A stretch of DNA of 64,000 nucleotides, taken from Verrucomicrobiaceae bacterium E54 (GTDB lineage Bacteria; Verrucomicrobiota; Verrucomicrobiia; Verrucomicrobiales; Akkermansiaceae). Each line of letters begins with the position of its first letter. The first letter of the stretch is position 1. Where the stretch lies: positions 1-64,000 of the forward strand of contig JAKZES010000025.1 in assembly GCA_022548915.1 (NCBI GenBank), written 5' to 3'. The notes under the pieces are model-generated. The model was not told the DNA's origin. It did not search any database and saw only the letters and a program-made list of their open reading frames with translations. Below, in pieces: positions 9,414-18,772 of this stretch. A program made the position numbers and the translations under genes.

Positions 9414-11416
9414 TGGCGGGGAGTCTGGAGGCGTGCCACGAGCTTCACACGGGTTCCTTCGCCGGGCCGGCTGACGATTTCGACACGGCCGTTCAAGCGC
9501 TCGGCCCGGCGCCTCAGGTTGGCCAATCCATGACCGTGGGGCGAGGCCTTTTCGGGATCGAAGCCGCGGCCATCGTCGCTGACCTCGACGCACAGGTCAC
9601 GGCGACCGACCCGGATTCGAATGTCGACCACCTGCGCCCCGGCATGGCGGCGCACGTTGTGAAGGGTCTCCTTGAAGGCGAAGAAGAAGTGCCGGCGGAA
9701 ATTCAGCGACAGCCGCCGGTCGCGGAAATCGTCGGGCTCGGTCGCGAGTGAGACGCGGTGGTCACCAAGGATCAGGTCGGTGGTCTCGCGCATGCGGCTG
9801 ATGAGTTCGCGCAGTCTTTCGTTTCCCCGCTCGATCAGCCATACGATGTCCTGCATCGACTGCGAGCTGGTTTCGGCGGCTTCCCGGATCGCCAGGAAGT
9901 CCTCCCGGGCACGGGGGTCGGCGCTGTGGCGGCCACCCATCTCGCTGAGCAACGCGATGCCGCCGAGGTTGCTGCCCACATCGTCATGAAGATCCCGGGC
10001 GATCTGCTCGCGCAGGCGGATCACGGCGCGGCGGCGCACGCTGCGCTGCCGGATCAGCAACCAGCCGCAGCTGATGAGGGCCAGGCCTCCCAGCGTCCCG
10101 CCGCCGTAGCCGAGGACCAGCCCGGTGGTCCGCAGCCGCGCGGCTTTCTCCCGGATCAGTTTGTCGCGTTCCTCGGTGAGGCGCCGCCGCTCACCGATCC
10201 GATCGAGGTAGTCGGGCAGCTCGATCAGCTTGTGCCGGCTGGTGAAGCCGTCATTGACGAAAGCCGGGGACCAATCGGGTCCGGCATCCGCCTCGTCGCT
10301 GGCCGTGACGGCTTGGCGAAGGGCGACATTCGTGTTGCCGGAATAGGCCTGGATCTCGGCGAGGCCGTAGCCGTGCTTTCCCGGGTCGCCCCAGAGGTCG
10401 AGTGTCACGAGGCGCAGGTAGCGCGCCCTCTTGTCGGGGACATCGATCACGACGGCGCAGTCCCCGGGAAAGCCGATCACGTTGGTGGTCTTCTGGGTGG
10501 ATTCCCAAACCACTTCTTCGAAGTCCGGATCCGTCGCCAGCTCGAGCCGGTAGCCACGGGGAAACGAACCCGTTTCGATCATCTCGAAACCCTCCCGACC
10601 GACGGGCAGCAGCCGGATCTGTTCGATCAGGTGTTCGGTGCCGAGGTCGATCCGGATCCACTTCCGGGCTTCGGTTTCCGCACTGGGGCCGCTCAGGTAT
10701 CCCCGGGTGGGACTCGGCTCCATCCTCTCGGGCATCCCGAGCGTGCTTTGACCATCTTGGACGCGCAAGGCCGACCAGTTGGGATAGCGCTCGAAGGTGC
10801 TCGACGCGGTGACCGGATTCCAGATGGAGACCGGCTGGTTTCCCGAAAGCACCAGCAGCTCCTCCAGCGCCCAGATGAAGCCGTCTTCCACCGGGAAGTG
10901 CAGGGTCGAGGTCATCCGGACGTAGCGACCTTCCGTGGGTTTGATTCGGAAGTCTTCGGGGAAGCGTCCCGGGTTGGCCACGTCCTCCGTGGTGCGATCC
11001 ACCACCGTGACGGCACCGATCATCTCCGGATCGTCGGACACTTCGATTTTGAAGCGCCTCGGGAAACCATAGCCGATGCCCCGCTCCCCCAGCGGAGGAA
11101 TGAAGGCCGGCATCGCCACGATCCGGTCGATCGAGCGCCGCCGCCCGAGGTCGATCTGCAGCCACTCGGGCTGATCGGCGCTGAGCAGGTTCTCGCTGCG
11201 GAATCCGTAGCGGGTGGCGAAGGGCTGGGACATGAGGTCCGGGAGCTTGGCACTTGCAAAATCGAGCTGCGCCAGCCGCTGCTCGATCCGGCGGAATTCC
11301 GGGCTGAACCGGCGGGCAACGCCTTGGATAAATGCCGGACTGGCGAGCTCGGCGCCAACGGCTCCGGAAATCGAAGCAGCCAACCCGACTAGCCATGATC
11401 GTCCGGCGTAAAGCAT
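9410..11416 (-). CDS. Histidine kinase with two extracellular discoidin-like sensor modules
   Basis: 668 aa. After an N-terminal hydrophobic segment come two F5/8 type C (discoidin/CBM32-like) modules, about residues 60-200 and 205-380, each with a WLQIDLG or WIRIDLG core strand and a final RYVRMTS or RYLRLVT strand. A short charged helix follows, one transmembrane segment (about 435-457), a HisKA_3 dimerization domain with His477 in RDLHDDVGSN, and an HATPase_c domain (KETLHNVRRHA N-box near 582, then DDGRGFD and HGLANL). Discoidin modules commonly bind sugars, so the protein could sense glycans in the periplasm directly. It pairs with the regulator downstream through an ATGA overlap and diverges from the SGNH esterase gene at 11631. 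Confidence 0.88.
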   Translation of the reverse strand: MLYAGRSWLVGLAASISGAVGAELASPAFIQGVARRFSPEFRRIEQRLAQLDFASAKLPDLMSQPFATRYGFRSENLLSADQPEWLQIDLGRRRSIDRIVAMPAFIPPLGERGIGYGFPRRFKIEVSDDPEMIGAVTVVDRTTEDVANPGRFPEDFRIKPTEGRYVRMTSTLHFPVEDGFIWALEELLVLSGNQPVSIWNPVTASSTFERYPNWSALRVQDGQSTLGMPERMEPSPTRGYLSGPSAETEARKWIRIDLGTEHLIEQIRLLPVGREGFEMIETGSFPRGYRLELATDPDFEEVVWESTQKTTNVIGFPGDCAVVIDVPDKRARYLRLVTLDLWGDPGKHGYGLAEIQAYSGNTNVALRQAVTASDEADAGPDWSPAFVNDGFTSRHKLIELPDYLDRIGERRRLTEERDKLIREKAARLRTTGLVLGYGGGTLGGLALISCGWLLIRQRSVRRRAVIRLREQIARDLHDDVGSNLGGIALLSEMGGRHSADPRAREDFLAIREAAETSSQSMQDIVWLIERGNERLRELISRMRETTDLILGDHRVSLATEPDDFRDRRLSLNFRRHFFFAFKETLHNVRRHAGAQVVDIRIRVGRRDLCVEVSDDGRGFDPEKASPHGHGLANLRRRAERLNGRVEIVSRPGEGTRVKLVARLQTPRQ

Positions 11417-11476
11417 CTGCGAAACACTAGTCCGATTGGGTGCTGGTCGTCATGCCCCAATTCCTGCGGGTTGGCC

Positions 11477-11492
11477 TCGCACGATCGTGCGA
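11477..11492. promoter_or_regulatory. Perfect 16-bp palindrome in the divergent promoter region
   Basis: TCGCACGATCGTGCGA is a perfect palindrome about 60 bases upstream of the kinase start and 139 bases before the divergent esterase start. LuxR-family dimers bind palindromes, so this is a candidate operator for the adjacent regulator; unproven. Confidence 0.4.
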
Positions 11493-11534
11493 CTGGACGG
11501 CAGCGAGCGTGGGTGCACACTTACATATGGTAAA

Positions 11535-11546
11535 GGAATGCATTCC
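11535..11546. promoter_or_regulatory. Perfect 12-bp palindrome in the divergent promoter region
   Basis: GGAATGCATTCC, 84 bases upstream of the esterase ATG. It is a second candidate site in the same 214-base intergenic region, which otherwise shows no gene. Confidence 0.3.
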
Positions 11547-11630
11547 GCATAGTCCCCGCACGCACGTCCGGTTTCAATTTGTCTTCGAGAAGCCTAGTCA
11601 AACCTTCCTCAACCAAAGTCTGAAAAAACC

Positions 11631-14600
11631 ATGAAAACCAAGCTTCATTTGTTCATTGCGTTGCTCGGCCTCGCTGCGGCGCTTCCATCTCAAGCCGCTG
11701 AAATCGCGGTCCCCGACCTCACACAGACCCCCACTGCTGACGCCACGCAGCAGAACGATGTTTCAACCCCCAATGGTGGAAACCTCAACAGAACGAACGA
11801 CAGTGTCACCTACTACGTCACCACCTTTACGTTTGGGGCCGGTTCACAAGCACATATCGAAACTTTCTTTGAGACGTCCGGCGGTGCGGATCGGCTGGGT
11901 GTTCGAGTTCAGGATACAGGCTTGGTCGATTTTCTTAACGAGGGAGACCCCGGCAATACCACCTTCTCGATTGGGGGAGGCGGGGGTGCCGGATTCATGG
12001 CGGGAGAGACCGTCACTTTGATTGTCAGAGACTACCGCGAGACCGGGAACTGGCTTCTTCGCTTCCCCAACGCGGGTTCCGGTGCCACATCGCTGATGAA
12101 CGTCTGGGTCAATCCGGATTTTGCCGCCACCTACACGGAAGCTTCGCCGGGTGCCGCCGATATGCCCGACGACGGCAACCTGAATGTGCTCTGGAACTCG
12201 AATGATTACTTCTTCCTCACTCAAAGAATCCGGAATGAGGGGACGCCGGGAGGAGCCGGTGACAACACAATCACCGACACCACGGTTCTCACAGGCGCGG
12301 ACGCCACCTTCCCCAGGGCTCTTGAGTATGCGCTGGAAGGGGGGCCGACAGCGCCCGGCGTGGTCAGCGCCTACATCTCGACGATCTCGGCTTCACCGAT
12401 TCTCGTGCCGAACGATGGCTCGACGGCCTCGACCATCACCGTCACCCTGACGGATTCCGCCGGCAATCCCGTGGCGGGCAAGGAGGTTTCGCTGGCCAGC
12501 GATGGCGATGCCTCCATCACCACGCCCGGCAGCAACATCAGCAATGCGAGCGGCGTGGTGACCTTCGAGGTCACCTCCGGCACCGGTTCGGTCCAGGAGT
12601 TCACCGCCACCAACGTGACGGACGGCAGCATGGTCCTTTACCAGAAGACCAGCGTGACCTTCGAGCCGGTGGGAACGATCGACCCGGATGCTTCCAGCGT
12701 GGAGGTCTCATTGCCTGATGTCCCGGCGGATGGTTCCACGACCTCCACGGTCACCGTAACCTTGAGGAACAGCCTTGGGTTTCCTGTTGAGAACAAGGAC
12801 GTGCTTCTGAGCTCAGACGGGGATGCCACCATCAGCCCTTCGGTCGCGACAAGCACCGACGTCAATGGTCAGGTCAGCTTTCAAGTGAGCACCAACACGC
12901 AAGGAACCCAGATCTTCACGGCCACCGATGTGACCGGCACGCCTCCTCCGGCCAGCATTCCGGTCACGCAGACCGTCCAGGTCATCTTCACGGAAGTGAG
13001 CCCGACGCCCGCCATCCTGTTCCACGAGCCCTTCGACTATGCGGCTGGCAGCAACCTGAGCGGACAGGGCGGATGGAGCGGAGGCTCGAACACAAGCGGT
13101 GCCTTCCCCGAGGTGCACGACGGAACCGGAGCCGAATCCTGGGATGGCAGCTTCACCGGCGTGACCCAGAGCGGGAATTTTGTGGGCGAGTCGAAGACCC
13201 CCAATCCAGATGCCGACCATGTCTATGCCGGCAAAGCACTCGACCCCTCCGTCACCGCAACCTTCACCGATGGTGCGGTCACGTGGTTGGGCTTCATCGC
13301 CTTTGAGAAGACCCAAGTGGCCATCGGCGCGGGCGCCCTGAACAATCGCGGCGAAAGCGCCGGCGGTCAGGCCATCGGGGCGGGAGGCCTCTTCAACAAC
13401 AACTCCGTGCGCGCCCACTACTGGGACGACGAGGATAGCAACGGCAGTTTTGAGGATCATCCCTCGCTGACGACCCTCGGCAGCGCAAATCCCGCATTCG
13501 TCATGGCCAGAATCGTGTGGAGCGACACCGGGGACGATACGATCACCGTCGCCCGCTTCTCCTCGGGATCGGCCATCAGTGAGGCCGAGTTCAACGCCGC
13601 CTCACAGTCGACCATTTCTGCCGACCTCGACCAATCGCTCTTTGATACGGTGAGCTTCGCCGGCAGCAATGAATACGTCGACGAGATCCGCATCGCCACC
13701 ACCTTTGACGAGGCTGTCAATGGCACCGTGAGCGGCGGACCGGGGCCTGTAGATCCAGAGCAGTCGACTGCCGAGGCAGCGGATGCAATGGTGCCGGTTG
13801 ACGGCACAACGACCATCACCGTGACCCTGCGTGATGCAAGTGGCGTGGTCATCTCGGGAGAAGACGTTACCCTTTCGAACTCGGGCTCAGCTGTCATCGG
13901 ACCACCCACAACCATCACCACAGACATCTCGGGTGAGGCGGTCTTTAGTGTAACTTCCAGCACACCAGCCGTTGAGGAATTTGAAGCCACCGTGATTATT
14001 TCCGGGAGTCCGGTCATCATCGATATCGCGAGTATCGAATTCCAAGAGGTGGTGACGATCGGCCCGGTCGACCCCGCCAACTCCACCGTGGTGGCCTCGC
14101 CGGACACCGCCATCGCCAATGGGATCTCCACCGCCACCGTCACGGTCACCCTGCGCGACAGCAATGGGCAGTTGGTCATCGGGGAAGACGTCACCCTGGG
14201 CGGCAGCCCCTCGGGTGCCGCGATCAGCCCGTCCACGACGCAGACCACCGATGGGAACGGTCAGGCCGCTTTCACCGTCAGTTCAACGACGATCGGGACC
14301 GTCGTCTTCACGGCGACGTCTTCCACTGACAACGTGACCGTCACCCAGACCGCGAGCGTGGACTTCAGCGACCCGCAGGATGCCGAGGCCTTCAACGTGA
14401 AATTCCTCGAGGACAACCCGGCCCAGGCACCCGTCGCGGGCCTGGTGGGAGTGGTCGGCGATCCCGGTGAAACCTGGAACCAGGGCTACCAGTCGTTGAG
14501 CGATCTGGTCGATACGACCGGCACCGTGGTTTCCTCGGTCGGCGTGTCCGGGCTCGGCAACGACGGACGCCTGATCAGCGGCACCGGCCTGAGCCTCTTC

Positions 14601-16652
14601 AGCTCGAATCGCGGTCTCTTCGACAAGGGTGGGGATGTCACCATCTCCATCACGGGCCTCACGCCCGACGCGGCCTACGACCTCTACATCTACGCGCTCA
14701 GCCACAATACCGGGAGCTGGGGGGATCCTTCCAATACCGAACGGGCGGCCGGCGACTTCGTCACCAGCAACACGGTTGAAGGCAACGGCCAGTCCCAATG
14801 GCTCGACAACGCGGTCACCGGCACCAACGGCAACGCCTTCGTCCCCAATGGCAACTATGTGTCCTTCGAATCCATCGTGGCCGACGGATCGGGGAACATC
14901 TCGATCGTGGTCGACGCCTATGACGGCATCGATGGAGATCCCGCCACCGACGACGGTGACTGCCGCCTGCACGTGTGCGGCCTGCAGATCCGGCCCGCCA
15001 GCGGCATGAGCGTCGATTACATGAACTGGCGCCAGACCTACCATCCGGGCATCGGGTTGCCGGGCGAGGATGATGACGGCGACGGGCTGAGCAACGACTA
15101 CGAGCGCATCTTCGGGCTCGATCCGACCGACCCGGGATCGGCGAGCCCCTATTCCGCTTCCTTTGATCCTGCCACCGGAACCTTCGGCTACACCCGGCGC
15201 AGCCAGTCGCTCGCCAACCTGAACTACAAGGTGTGGTACTCGACCGACCTCCAGCAGTGGTTCGAGGACAACGCCGCGAGACAGGCCACCCAATCGGAGG
15301 CCAATGGCATCGAGGTCATGGGCGTCGGGATCGACCCCGCACTCCTCGGCGAACCCCGGCTGTTTGTACAAGTGCGGGCCACTCCCATCGCCGGTGTCGA
15401 CCTCGAGCCCTCCTTGCTCAACATCCGGGGCAGCGGCAACACGATGACGCTGCTTTTCTCGGAACCCATGAACCCTTCCTCCGCCTCCAATCCGGACAAC
15501 TACGCCGTGGTGCAGGACGGAGGGGGAGACTTGGGCATCACCGGGGCCACGGTCAGTGCCGACGGTGGCAGCGTCACCCTGACCCTCGACTCGACCCTGG
15601 GCATCGACACCGCCTACACGGTGAGCGTGGACGGAGTGACCAGCGGCACCGGCCAGTTGCTGGAGGGAGCGATCAACCAGCCGTTCAGGACCTGGGACGA
15701 CGATCCGGCCGGCATCCAGGTCTTCATTCTCGCCGGGCAGTCGAACATGGTCGGTCGTGGCGAAAGCGAGCGGGGCAACGGCGATGTGGATGGAGCCATC
15801 GGCAGCCTTCGCTACGAGGTGGTCAACGACAACGCGAACTATGGGCAACTGGTCGTCGATTCCGGCAACCCGGCGACGGATCCGTGGGTGGTCCGCAGTG
15901 ATGTGAAGTTCTGGTGGAACCGCGCCGACATCGGAGCCGGCCCCGCCATTTCAAAAGGCGGGCTGAACCCCCAGGGCTTCGGTTCGGGACCGGAGACCTT
16001 CGGTCCGGAGTTCGGCTTCGGCTGGGCGGTGGGGGATGCCCTCACGCAGCCCGTGCTGGTCATCAAGACCGCCTGGGGTGGAAAGGATCTGATCAACCAG
16101 TTCCGTCCCCCGAGCGCCGTCGCGGCGCGCGGAGGACTGGTCGGCCCCTACTATGTCGAGATGATCGAGCAGGTCCGGGAGATTCTCCACAATCTCGGCA
16201 CCGAGTTCCCCGCCGCCGAACATCCCGGGTTCGACGCCGTCGGCTACCGCTACCAGATCGCGGGCTTCGGCTGGCACCAGGGCTGGAACGACAGTCTGAA
16301 CACCTTTGCGGCCAACGAGTATGAGGCGAACATGGCGAACTTCATCACCGACGTCCGTGCCGAGTTCGGCAAGCCCAACCTGCCTTTCTCGATCGGCACG
16401 ACGGGCATGGTTGGAGCCGCGACCAGCGGCGACCGCCTGACGGTCGTCAACGCCCAGATCAACGTCGCCAATCCGGCGCTGCATCCCGAGCTCGGCGGCA
16501 ACGTCTTCACCGTCGACACCCGGCCTTTCGCCCGGACGGAGGCTCAGTCACCGACCAACGACACCACCCACTGGAAGAACAACGGTGAATCCATGTGGCT
16601 GATGGGCAAGGGCATGGGTGACGGCATGGTCGGATTGCTGACGCCTCCCTGA
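11631..16652 (+). CDS. Large secreted Ig-like (Big_1) / SGNH acetylesterase
   Basis: 1673 aa. The signal peptide (MKTKLHLFIALLGLAAALPS, then QAAE) is followed by an N-terminal beta domain, invasin-like Big_1 repeats (TSTVTVTLRNSLGFPVENKDV type) at about 245-450 and 700-905, with a LamG-like domain between, a calcium-binding DDDGDGLSNDYE segment near 1145, a DLQQW...LFVQVRATP module, an Ig-like domain, and a C-terminal SGNH domain. The esterase has the FILAGQSNM block (Ser1371), FGWHQGWND (His1549) and DTTHW (Asp1644, His1647), matching sialate-O-acetylesterase/CE6-type enzymes that remove O-acetyl groups from polysaccharides. It diverges from the discoidin-sensor kinase and is a plausible target of that system. 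Confidence 0.85.
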   Translation: MKTKLHLFIALLGLAAALPSQAAEIAVPDLTQTPTADATQQNDVSTPNGGNLNRTNDSVTYYVTTFTFGAGSQAHIETFFETSGGADRLGVRVQDTGLVDFLNEGDPGNTTFSIGGGGGAGFMAGETVTLIVRDYRETGNWLLRFPNAGSGATSLMNVWVNPDFAATYTEASPGAADMPDDGNLNVLWNSNDYFFLTQRIRNEGTPGGAGDNTITDTTVLTGADATFPRALEYALEGGPTAPGVVSAYISTISASPILVPNDGSTASTITVTLTDSAGNPVAGKEVSLASDGDASITTPGSNISNASGVVTFEVTSGTGSVQEFTATNVTDGSMVLYQKTSVTFEPVGTIDPDASSVEVSLPDVPADGSTTSTVTVTLRNSLGFPVENKDVLLSSDGDATISPSVATSTDVNGQVSFQVSTNTQGTQIFTATDVTGTPPPASIPVTQTVQVIFTEVSPTPAILFHEPFDYAAGSNLSGQGGWSGGSNTSGAFPEVHDGTGAESWDGSFTGVTQSGNFVGESKTPNPDADHVYAGKALDPSVTATFTDGAVTWLGFIAFEKTQVAIGAGALNNRGESAGGQAIGAGGLFNNNSVRAHYWDDEDSNGSFEDHPSLTTLGSANPAFVMARIVWSDTGDDTITVARFSSGSAISEAEFNAASQSTISADLDQSLFDTVSFAGSNEYVDEIRIATTFDEAVNGTVSGGPGPVDPEQSTAEAADAMVPVDGTTTITVTLRDASGVVISGEDVTLSNSGSAVIGPPTTITTDISGEAVFSVTSSTPAVEEFEATVIISGSPVIIDIASIEFQEVVTIGPVDPANSTVVASPDTAIANGISTATVTVTLRDSNGQLVIGEDVTLGGSPSGAAISPSTTQTTDGNGQAAFTVSSTTIGTVVFTATSSTDNVTVTQTASVDFSDPQDAEAFNVKFLEDNPAQAPVAGLVGVVGDPGETWNQGYQSLSDLVDTTGTVVSSVGVSGLGNDGRLISGTGLSLFSSNRGLFDKGGDVTISITGLTPDAAYDLYIYALSHNTGSWGDPSNTERAAGDFVTSNTVEGNGQSQWLDNAVTGTNGNAFVPNGNYVSFESIVADGSGNISIVVDAYDGIDGDPATDDGDCRLHVCGLQIRPASGMSVDYMNWRQTYHPGIGLPGEDDDGDGLSNDYERIFGLDPTDPGSASPYSASFDPATGTFGYTRRSQSLANLNYKVWYSTDLQQWFEDNAARQATQSEANGIEVMGVGIDPALLGEPRLFVQVRATPIAGVDLEPSLLNIRGSGNTMTLLFSEPMNPSSASNPDNYAVVQDGGGDLGITGATVSADGGSVTLTLDSTLGIDTAYTVSVDGVTSGTGQLLEGAINQPFRTWDDDPAGIQVFILAGQSNMVGRGESERGNGDVDGAIGSLRYEVVNDNANYGQLVVDSGNPATDPWVVRSDVKFWWNRADIGAGPAISKGGLNPQGFGSGPETFGPEFGFGWAVGDALTQPVLVIKTAWGGKDLINQFRPPSAVAARGGLVGPYYVEMIEQVREILHNLGTEFPAAEHPGFDAVGYRYQIAGFGWHQGWNDSLNTFAANEYEANMANFITDVRAEFGKPNLPFSIGTTGMVGAATSGDRLTVVNAQINVANPALHPELGGNVFTVDTRPFARTEAQSPTNDTTHWKNNGESMWLMGKGMGDGMVGLLTPP

Positions 16653-16668
16653 TCGCCGAGGGCGGAGC

Positions 16669-17562
16669 TCAGGGTTCAAGCGTGAGATAGGGCCCGATCC
16701 TTTCGAGGATCGTCGGCCCGATGCCGGGGACGCGGTCGAGGTCTTTGATCGAGGTGAAAGGCCGGCTTTCGATGATCGCATTGGCCTTCGCTTCGCCGAT
16801 GCCGGGCAGGCGCATCAGCTCGTCGCGCGCGGCGGTGTTGGGATTGATCGAGGCTTTCAACAACTCGGCCCCGCCATCGATCGCGGCCTGGAGGTTGGCC
16901 TCCTCGTCGCGCTCGGCCTGGCGCTCGGCGGGGAGCGTTTCCCAGTCGGTCAATTGCCAGGCGCCACGACCCTTGCGGGCGGCGAGGAGTTCGAGGTCGG
17001 CGAGCTGGGCCCGGTAGTCGTCGGCGTGCTTGCCGCCCGGGGTTTCGCGATAGACGCCGTAGGCGCGGGCCAGCCCCTCGCTCACCAGCACGGCCGCGAG
17101 ATCCTCGCCGTCGGCGGTGGTCACGAAGCCGTAGATGCGCCTGAACTTTCCATCCCCCCGGGCGTCGGCGAAGGCCGTGTGGACGGTGAAGGGCTTCTCC
17201 AGCAGCTCTTCGCGACGGTCGGTGGCCTGCATGCCGAGCTGCTTGGCATACTGGATCGAGGCCTGGGGCGAGCCGCCGTAGCCCGAGAGGCCGAAGTAGC
17301 GGCGCTGGGCGCGCAGGCGGCGGGCGTCGGTGGTGTCGTTGATCGTCGCCTCGATGCAGTCGGCTCCGTAGAGCCGGACGGTGTGTTCCGTGCCGGCACC
17401 CGTGCGGATGCGGAAGCTGTCGCCGTCGGCCCATTCGGCTTCGACCAGCGTGCAGCCTTCGAGTTTCTGCAGGGGCTCCGCGGCGGAAGCGGTGAAGACG
17501 AGGGCCAGGAAAAGAAGTGGGCGGATCACGAGGAGGGAGAACGTTCGGAACACCGGCGGCAT
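16669..17562 (-). CDS. Secreted SNase-like nuclease with helix-hairpin-helix tail
   Basis: 297 aa. A signal peptide (PPVFRTFSLLVIRPLLFLAL) is followed by a staphylococcal-nuclease-type OB fold (DGDSFRI, VRLYGADCIEA, GRAYG-like ARAYGVYRE, KGRGAWQ) and a C-terminal pair of helix-hairpin-helix motifs like ComEA (LMRLPGIGEAKANAIIESRPF, DLDRVPGIGP). It would cut or handle extracellular DNA. The HhH tail suggests stable DNA binding, possibly linked to DNA uptake or nutrient scavenging. The start at 17562 lies five bases after the TspO stop, so the two are cotranscribed. It converges on the SGNH esterase gene. Confidence 0.82.
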   Translation of the reverse strand: MPPVFRTFSLLVIRPLLFLALVFTASAAEPLQKLEGCTLVEAEWADGDSFRIRTGAGTEHTVRLYGADCIEATINDTTDARRLRAQRRYFGLSGYGGSPQASIQYAKQLGMQATDRREELLEKPFTVHTAFADARGDGKFRRIYGFVTTADGEDLAAVLVSEGLARAYGVYRETPGGKHADDYRAQLADLELLAARKGRGAWQLTDWETLPAERQAERDEEANLQAAIDGGAELLKASINPNTAARDELMRLPGIGEAKANAIIESRPFTSIKDLDRVPGIGPTILERIGPYLTLEP

Positions 17563-17567
17563 TTCGT

Positions 17568-18041
17568 TCAGCGGTTGAGGATGAGAAAACCGGCGTTCAG
17601 GTAGGTGGCGTAGCTGACCCACAGGAGGTAGGGAGTGAGCAGGAATGCCGCGGTTCGGTCGAGCGGGAGAAAACGGCGGATGGTCAGGATGATGGCGACC
17701 CACAGGGTGACGATCACCGCCAGCGCCAGACCGATCTGCTGCAGTGCGAAGAAGACCGGACTCCAGGCCATGTTCAACAGGAACTGGATCGCGAAGAGGA
17801 CCAGCGCGTGGCGTTTCGGCGTGCCGGAGGGGACCCGGTGCCACACCAGCGCGACCGCCGCGCCCATCGCGGCGTAGAGCAGCGTCCAGACCGGCCCGAA
17901 GACCCAGTTGGGCGGCCGACCGGGGGGAGTCTGCAGGGTTTCATACCAACCATCGATCGATGAGGCGGTGGCGATGCCACCCAGGCTGCCGAGGACGATG
18001 GTGCCGATCGCGCAGATGAGGATCTTGCCGAGGAGGGGCAT
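17568..18041 (-). CDS. tspO: TspO/MBR family membrane protein
   Basis: 157 aa with five predicted membrane helices and the TspO signatures: PPGRPPNWVFGPVWTLLYAAMG near residues 39-60, NMAWSPVFF near 90-98 and a tryptophan-rich loop. The family binds tetrapyrroles and cholesterol-like ligands and affects porphyrin and stress metabolism. The ATG at 18041 is preceded by a strong purine run only weakly resembling an SD. Cotranscribed with the nuclease gene downstream. Confidence 0.92.
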   Translation of the reverse strand: MPLLGKILICAIGTIVLGSLGGIATASSIDGWYETLQTPPGRPPNWVFGPVWTLLYAAMGAAVALVWHRVPSGTPKRHALVLFAIQFLLNMAWSPVFFALQQIGLALAVIVTLWVAIILTIRRFLPLDRTAAFLLTPYLLWVSYATYLNAGFLILNR

Positions 18042-18127
18042 GGAGGGGGTGTAGCGTGCAGCGGGCTTCCCGGCGAGCGGGCATTCCCGAGATTCCGCGC
18101 GCCACCGGATGGGGCGGGCACCGGCAT

Positions 18128-18199
18128 GTGGCCGGGCCTTCCAGGCCCGTGGCCCTTGTGGACTCAAAGATCGGCGACGGAGCTGGAAGTCCCGGCCAC
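18128..18199. repeat. REP-like double-hairpin element, copy 2
   Basis: Same architecture as 2867-2937: outer arms GTGGCCGG (18128-18135) and CCGGCCAC (18192-18199), a perfect hairpin CGGGCCT-TCC-AGGCCCG, and a degraded second hairpin. It lies between the divergent tspO and ecotin genes. Confidence 0.85.
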
Positions 18200-18263
18200 G
18201 ATGTGGCTCCGGCCGCCCCGGAATTGGCTCGCCGAGGGAGGCGCCGGTGGCTATGCGATTCTT

Positions 18264-18725
18264 ATGAAACGAGTGATTCCCTGCCTGCTGCTGGCGATGA
18301 CGGCCGTGCATTCCGACGAACTCAAGCCCTACCCGCCCGCGGAAGAGGGCATGACGCGCCACGTCCTCCAACTGGAAAAGCGTGACAAGGAACAGGACGC
18401 CAAGGTCGAGATCATCGTCGGCAAGACCGTGATGACCGACGGCGTGAACCGGCATTTTTTCGGCGGGAAGCTCGAGCAGCGGACCATCGAGGGCTGGGGC
18501 TACACCTATCACATCCTGCCGGTGCTGGGCCCGATGGCGGGAACCTTGATGGGCGTGCCGGGCGGCAAGGAGCCGGTCGAGACCTTCGTTCAGGTCGGCG
18601 GCGAGCCCTACCTCGTCCGCTACAACAGCAAGCTGCCGCTGGTGGTCTACGTGCCCGAGGGCTGCGAGGTGCGCTACCGGATTTGGAACGCGCCGACCGA
18701 AACGCAGAAGATCCCCGAAGGTTGA
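18264..18725 (+). CDS. eco: Ecotin-family serine protease inhibitor
   Basis: 153 aa. The ATG at 18264 opens a signal peptide (MKRVIPCLLLAMTAVHS). The mature part follows E. coli ecotin closely: LKPYPPAEEGMTRHVLQL, GGKLEQRTIEGWGY, YNSKLPLVVYVPEG and YRIWNAP. The reactive loop reads GTLMGVP, so by alignment P1 is Leu95 and P1' Met96 where E. coli has Met-Met. Both cysteines of the E. coli disulfide are replaced (Gly60 and Val98). Leu at P1 is still suited to chymotrypsin- or elastase-like targets. It would act in the periplasm against foreign or host proteases. Confidence 0.93.
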   Translation: MKRVIPCLLLAMTAVHSDELKPYPPAEEGMTRHVLQLEKRDKEQDAKVEIIVGKTVMTDGVNRHFFGGKLEQRTIEGWGYTYHILPVLGPMAGTLMGVPGGKEPVETFVQVGGEPYLVRYNSKLPLVVYVPEGCEVRYRIWNAPTETQKIPEG

Positions 18726-18772
18726 CTGAATTTGCGCGTTCCCTTCGAGCGGTGGATCCGTAGGGTTCCGGC

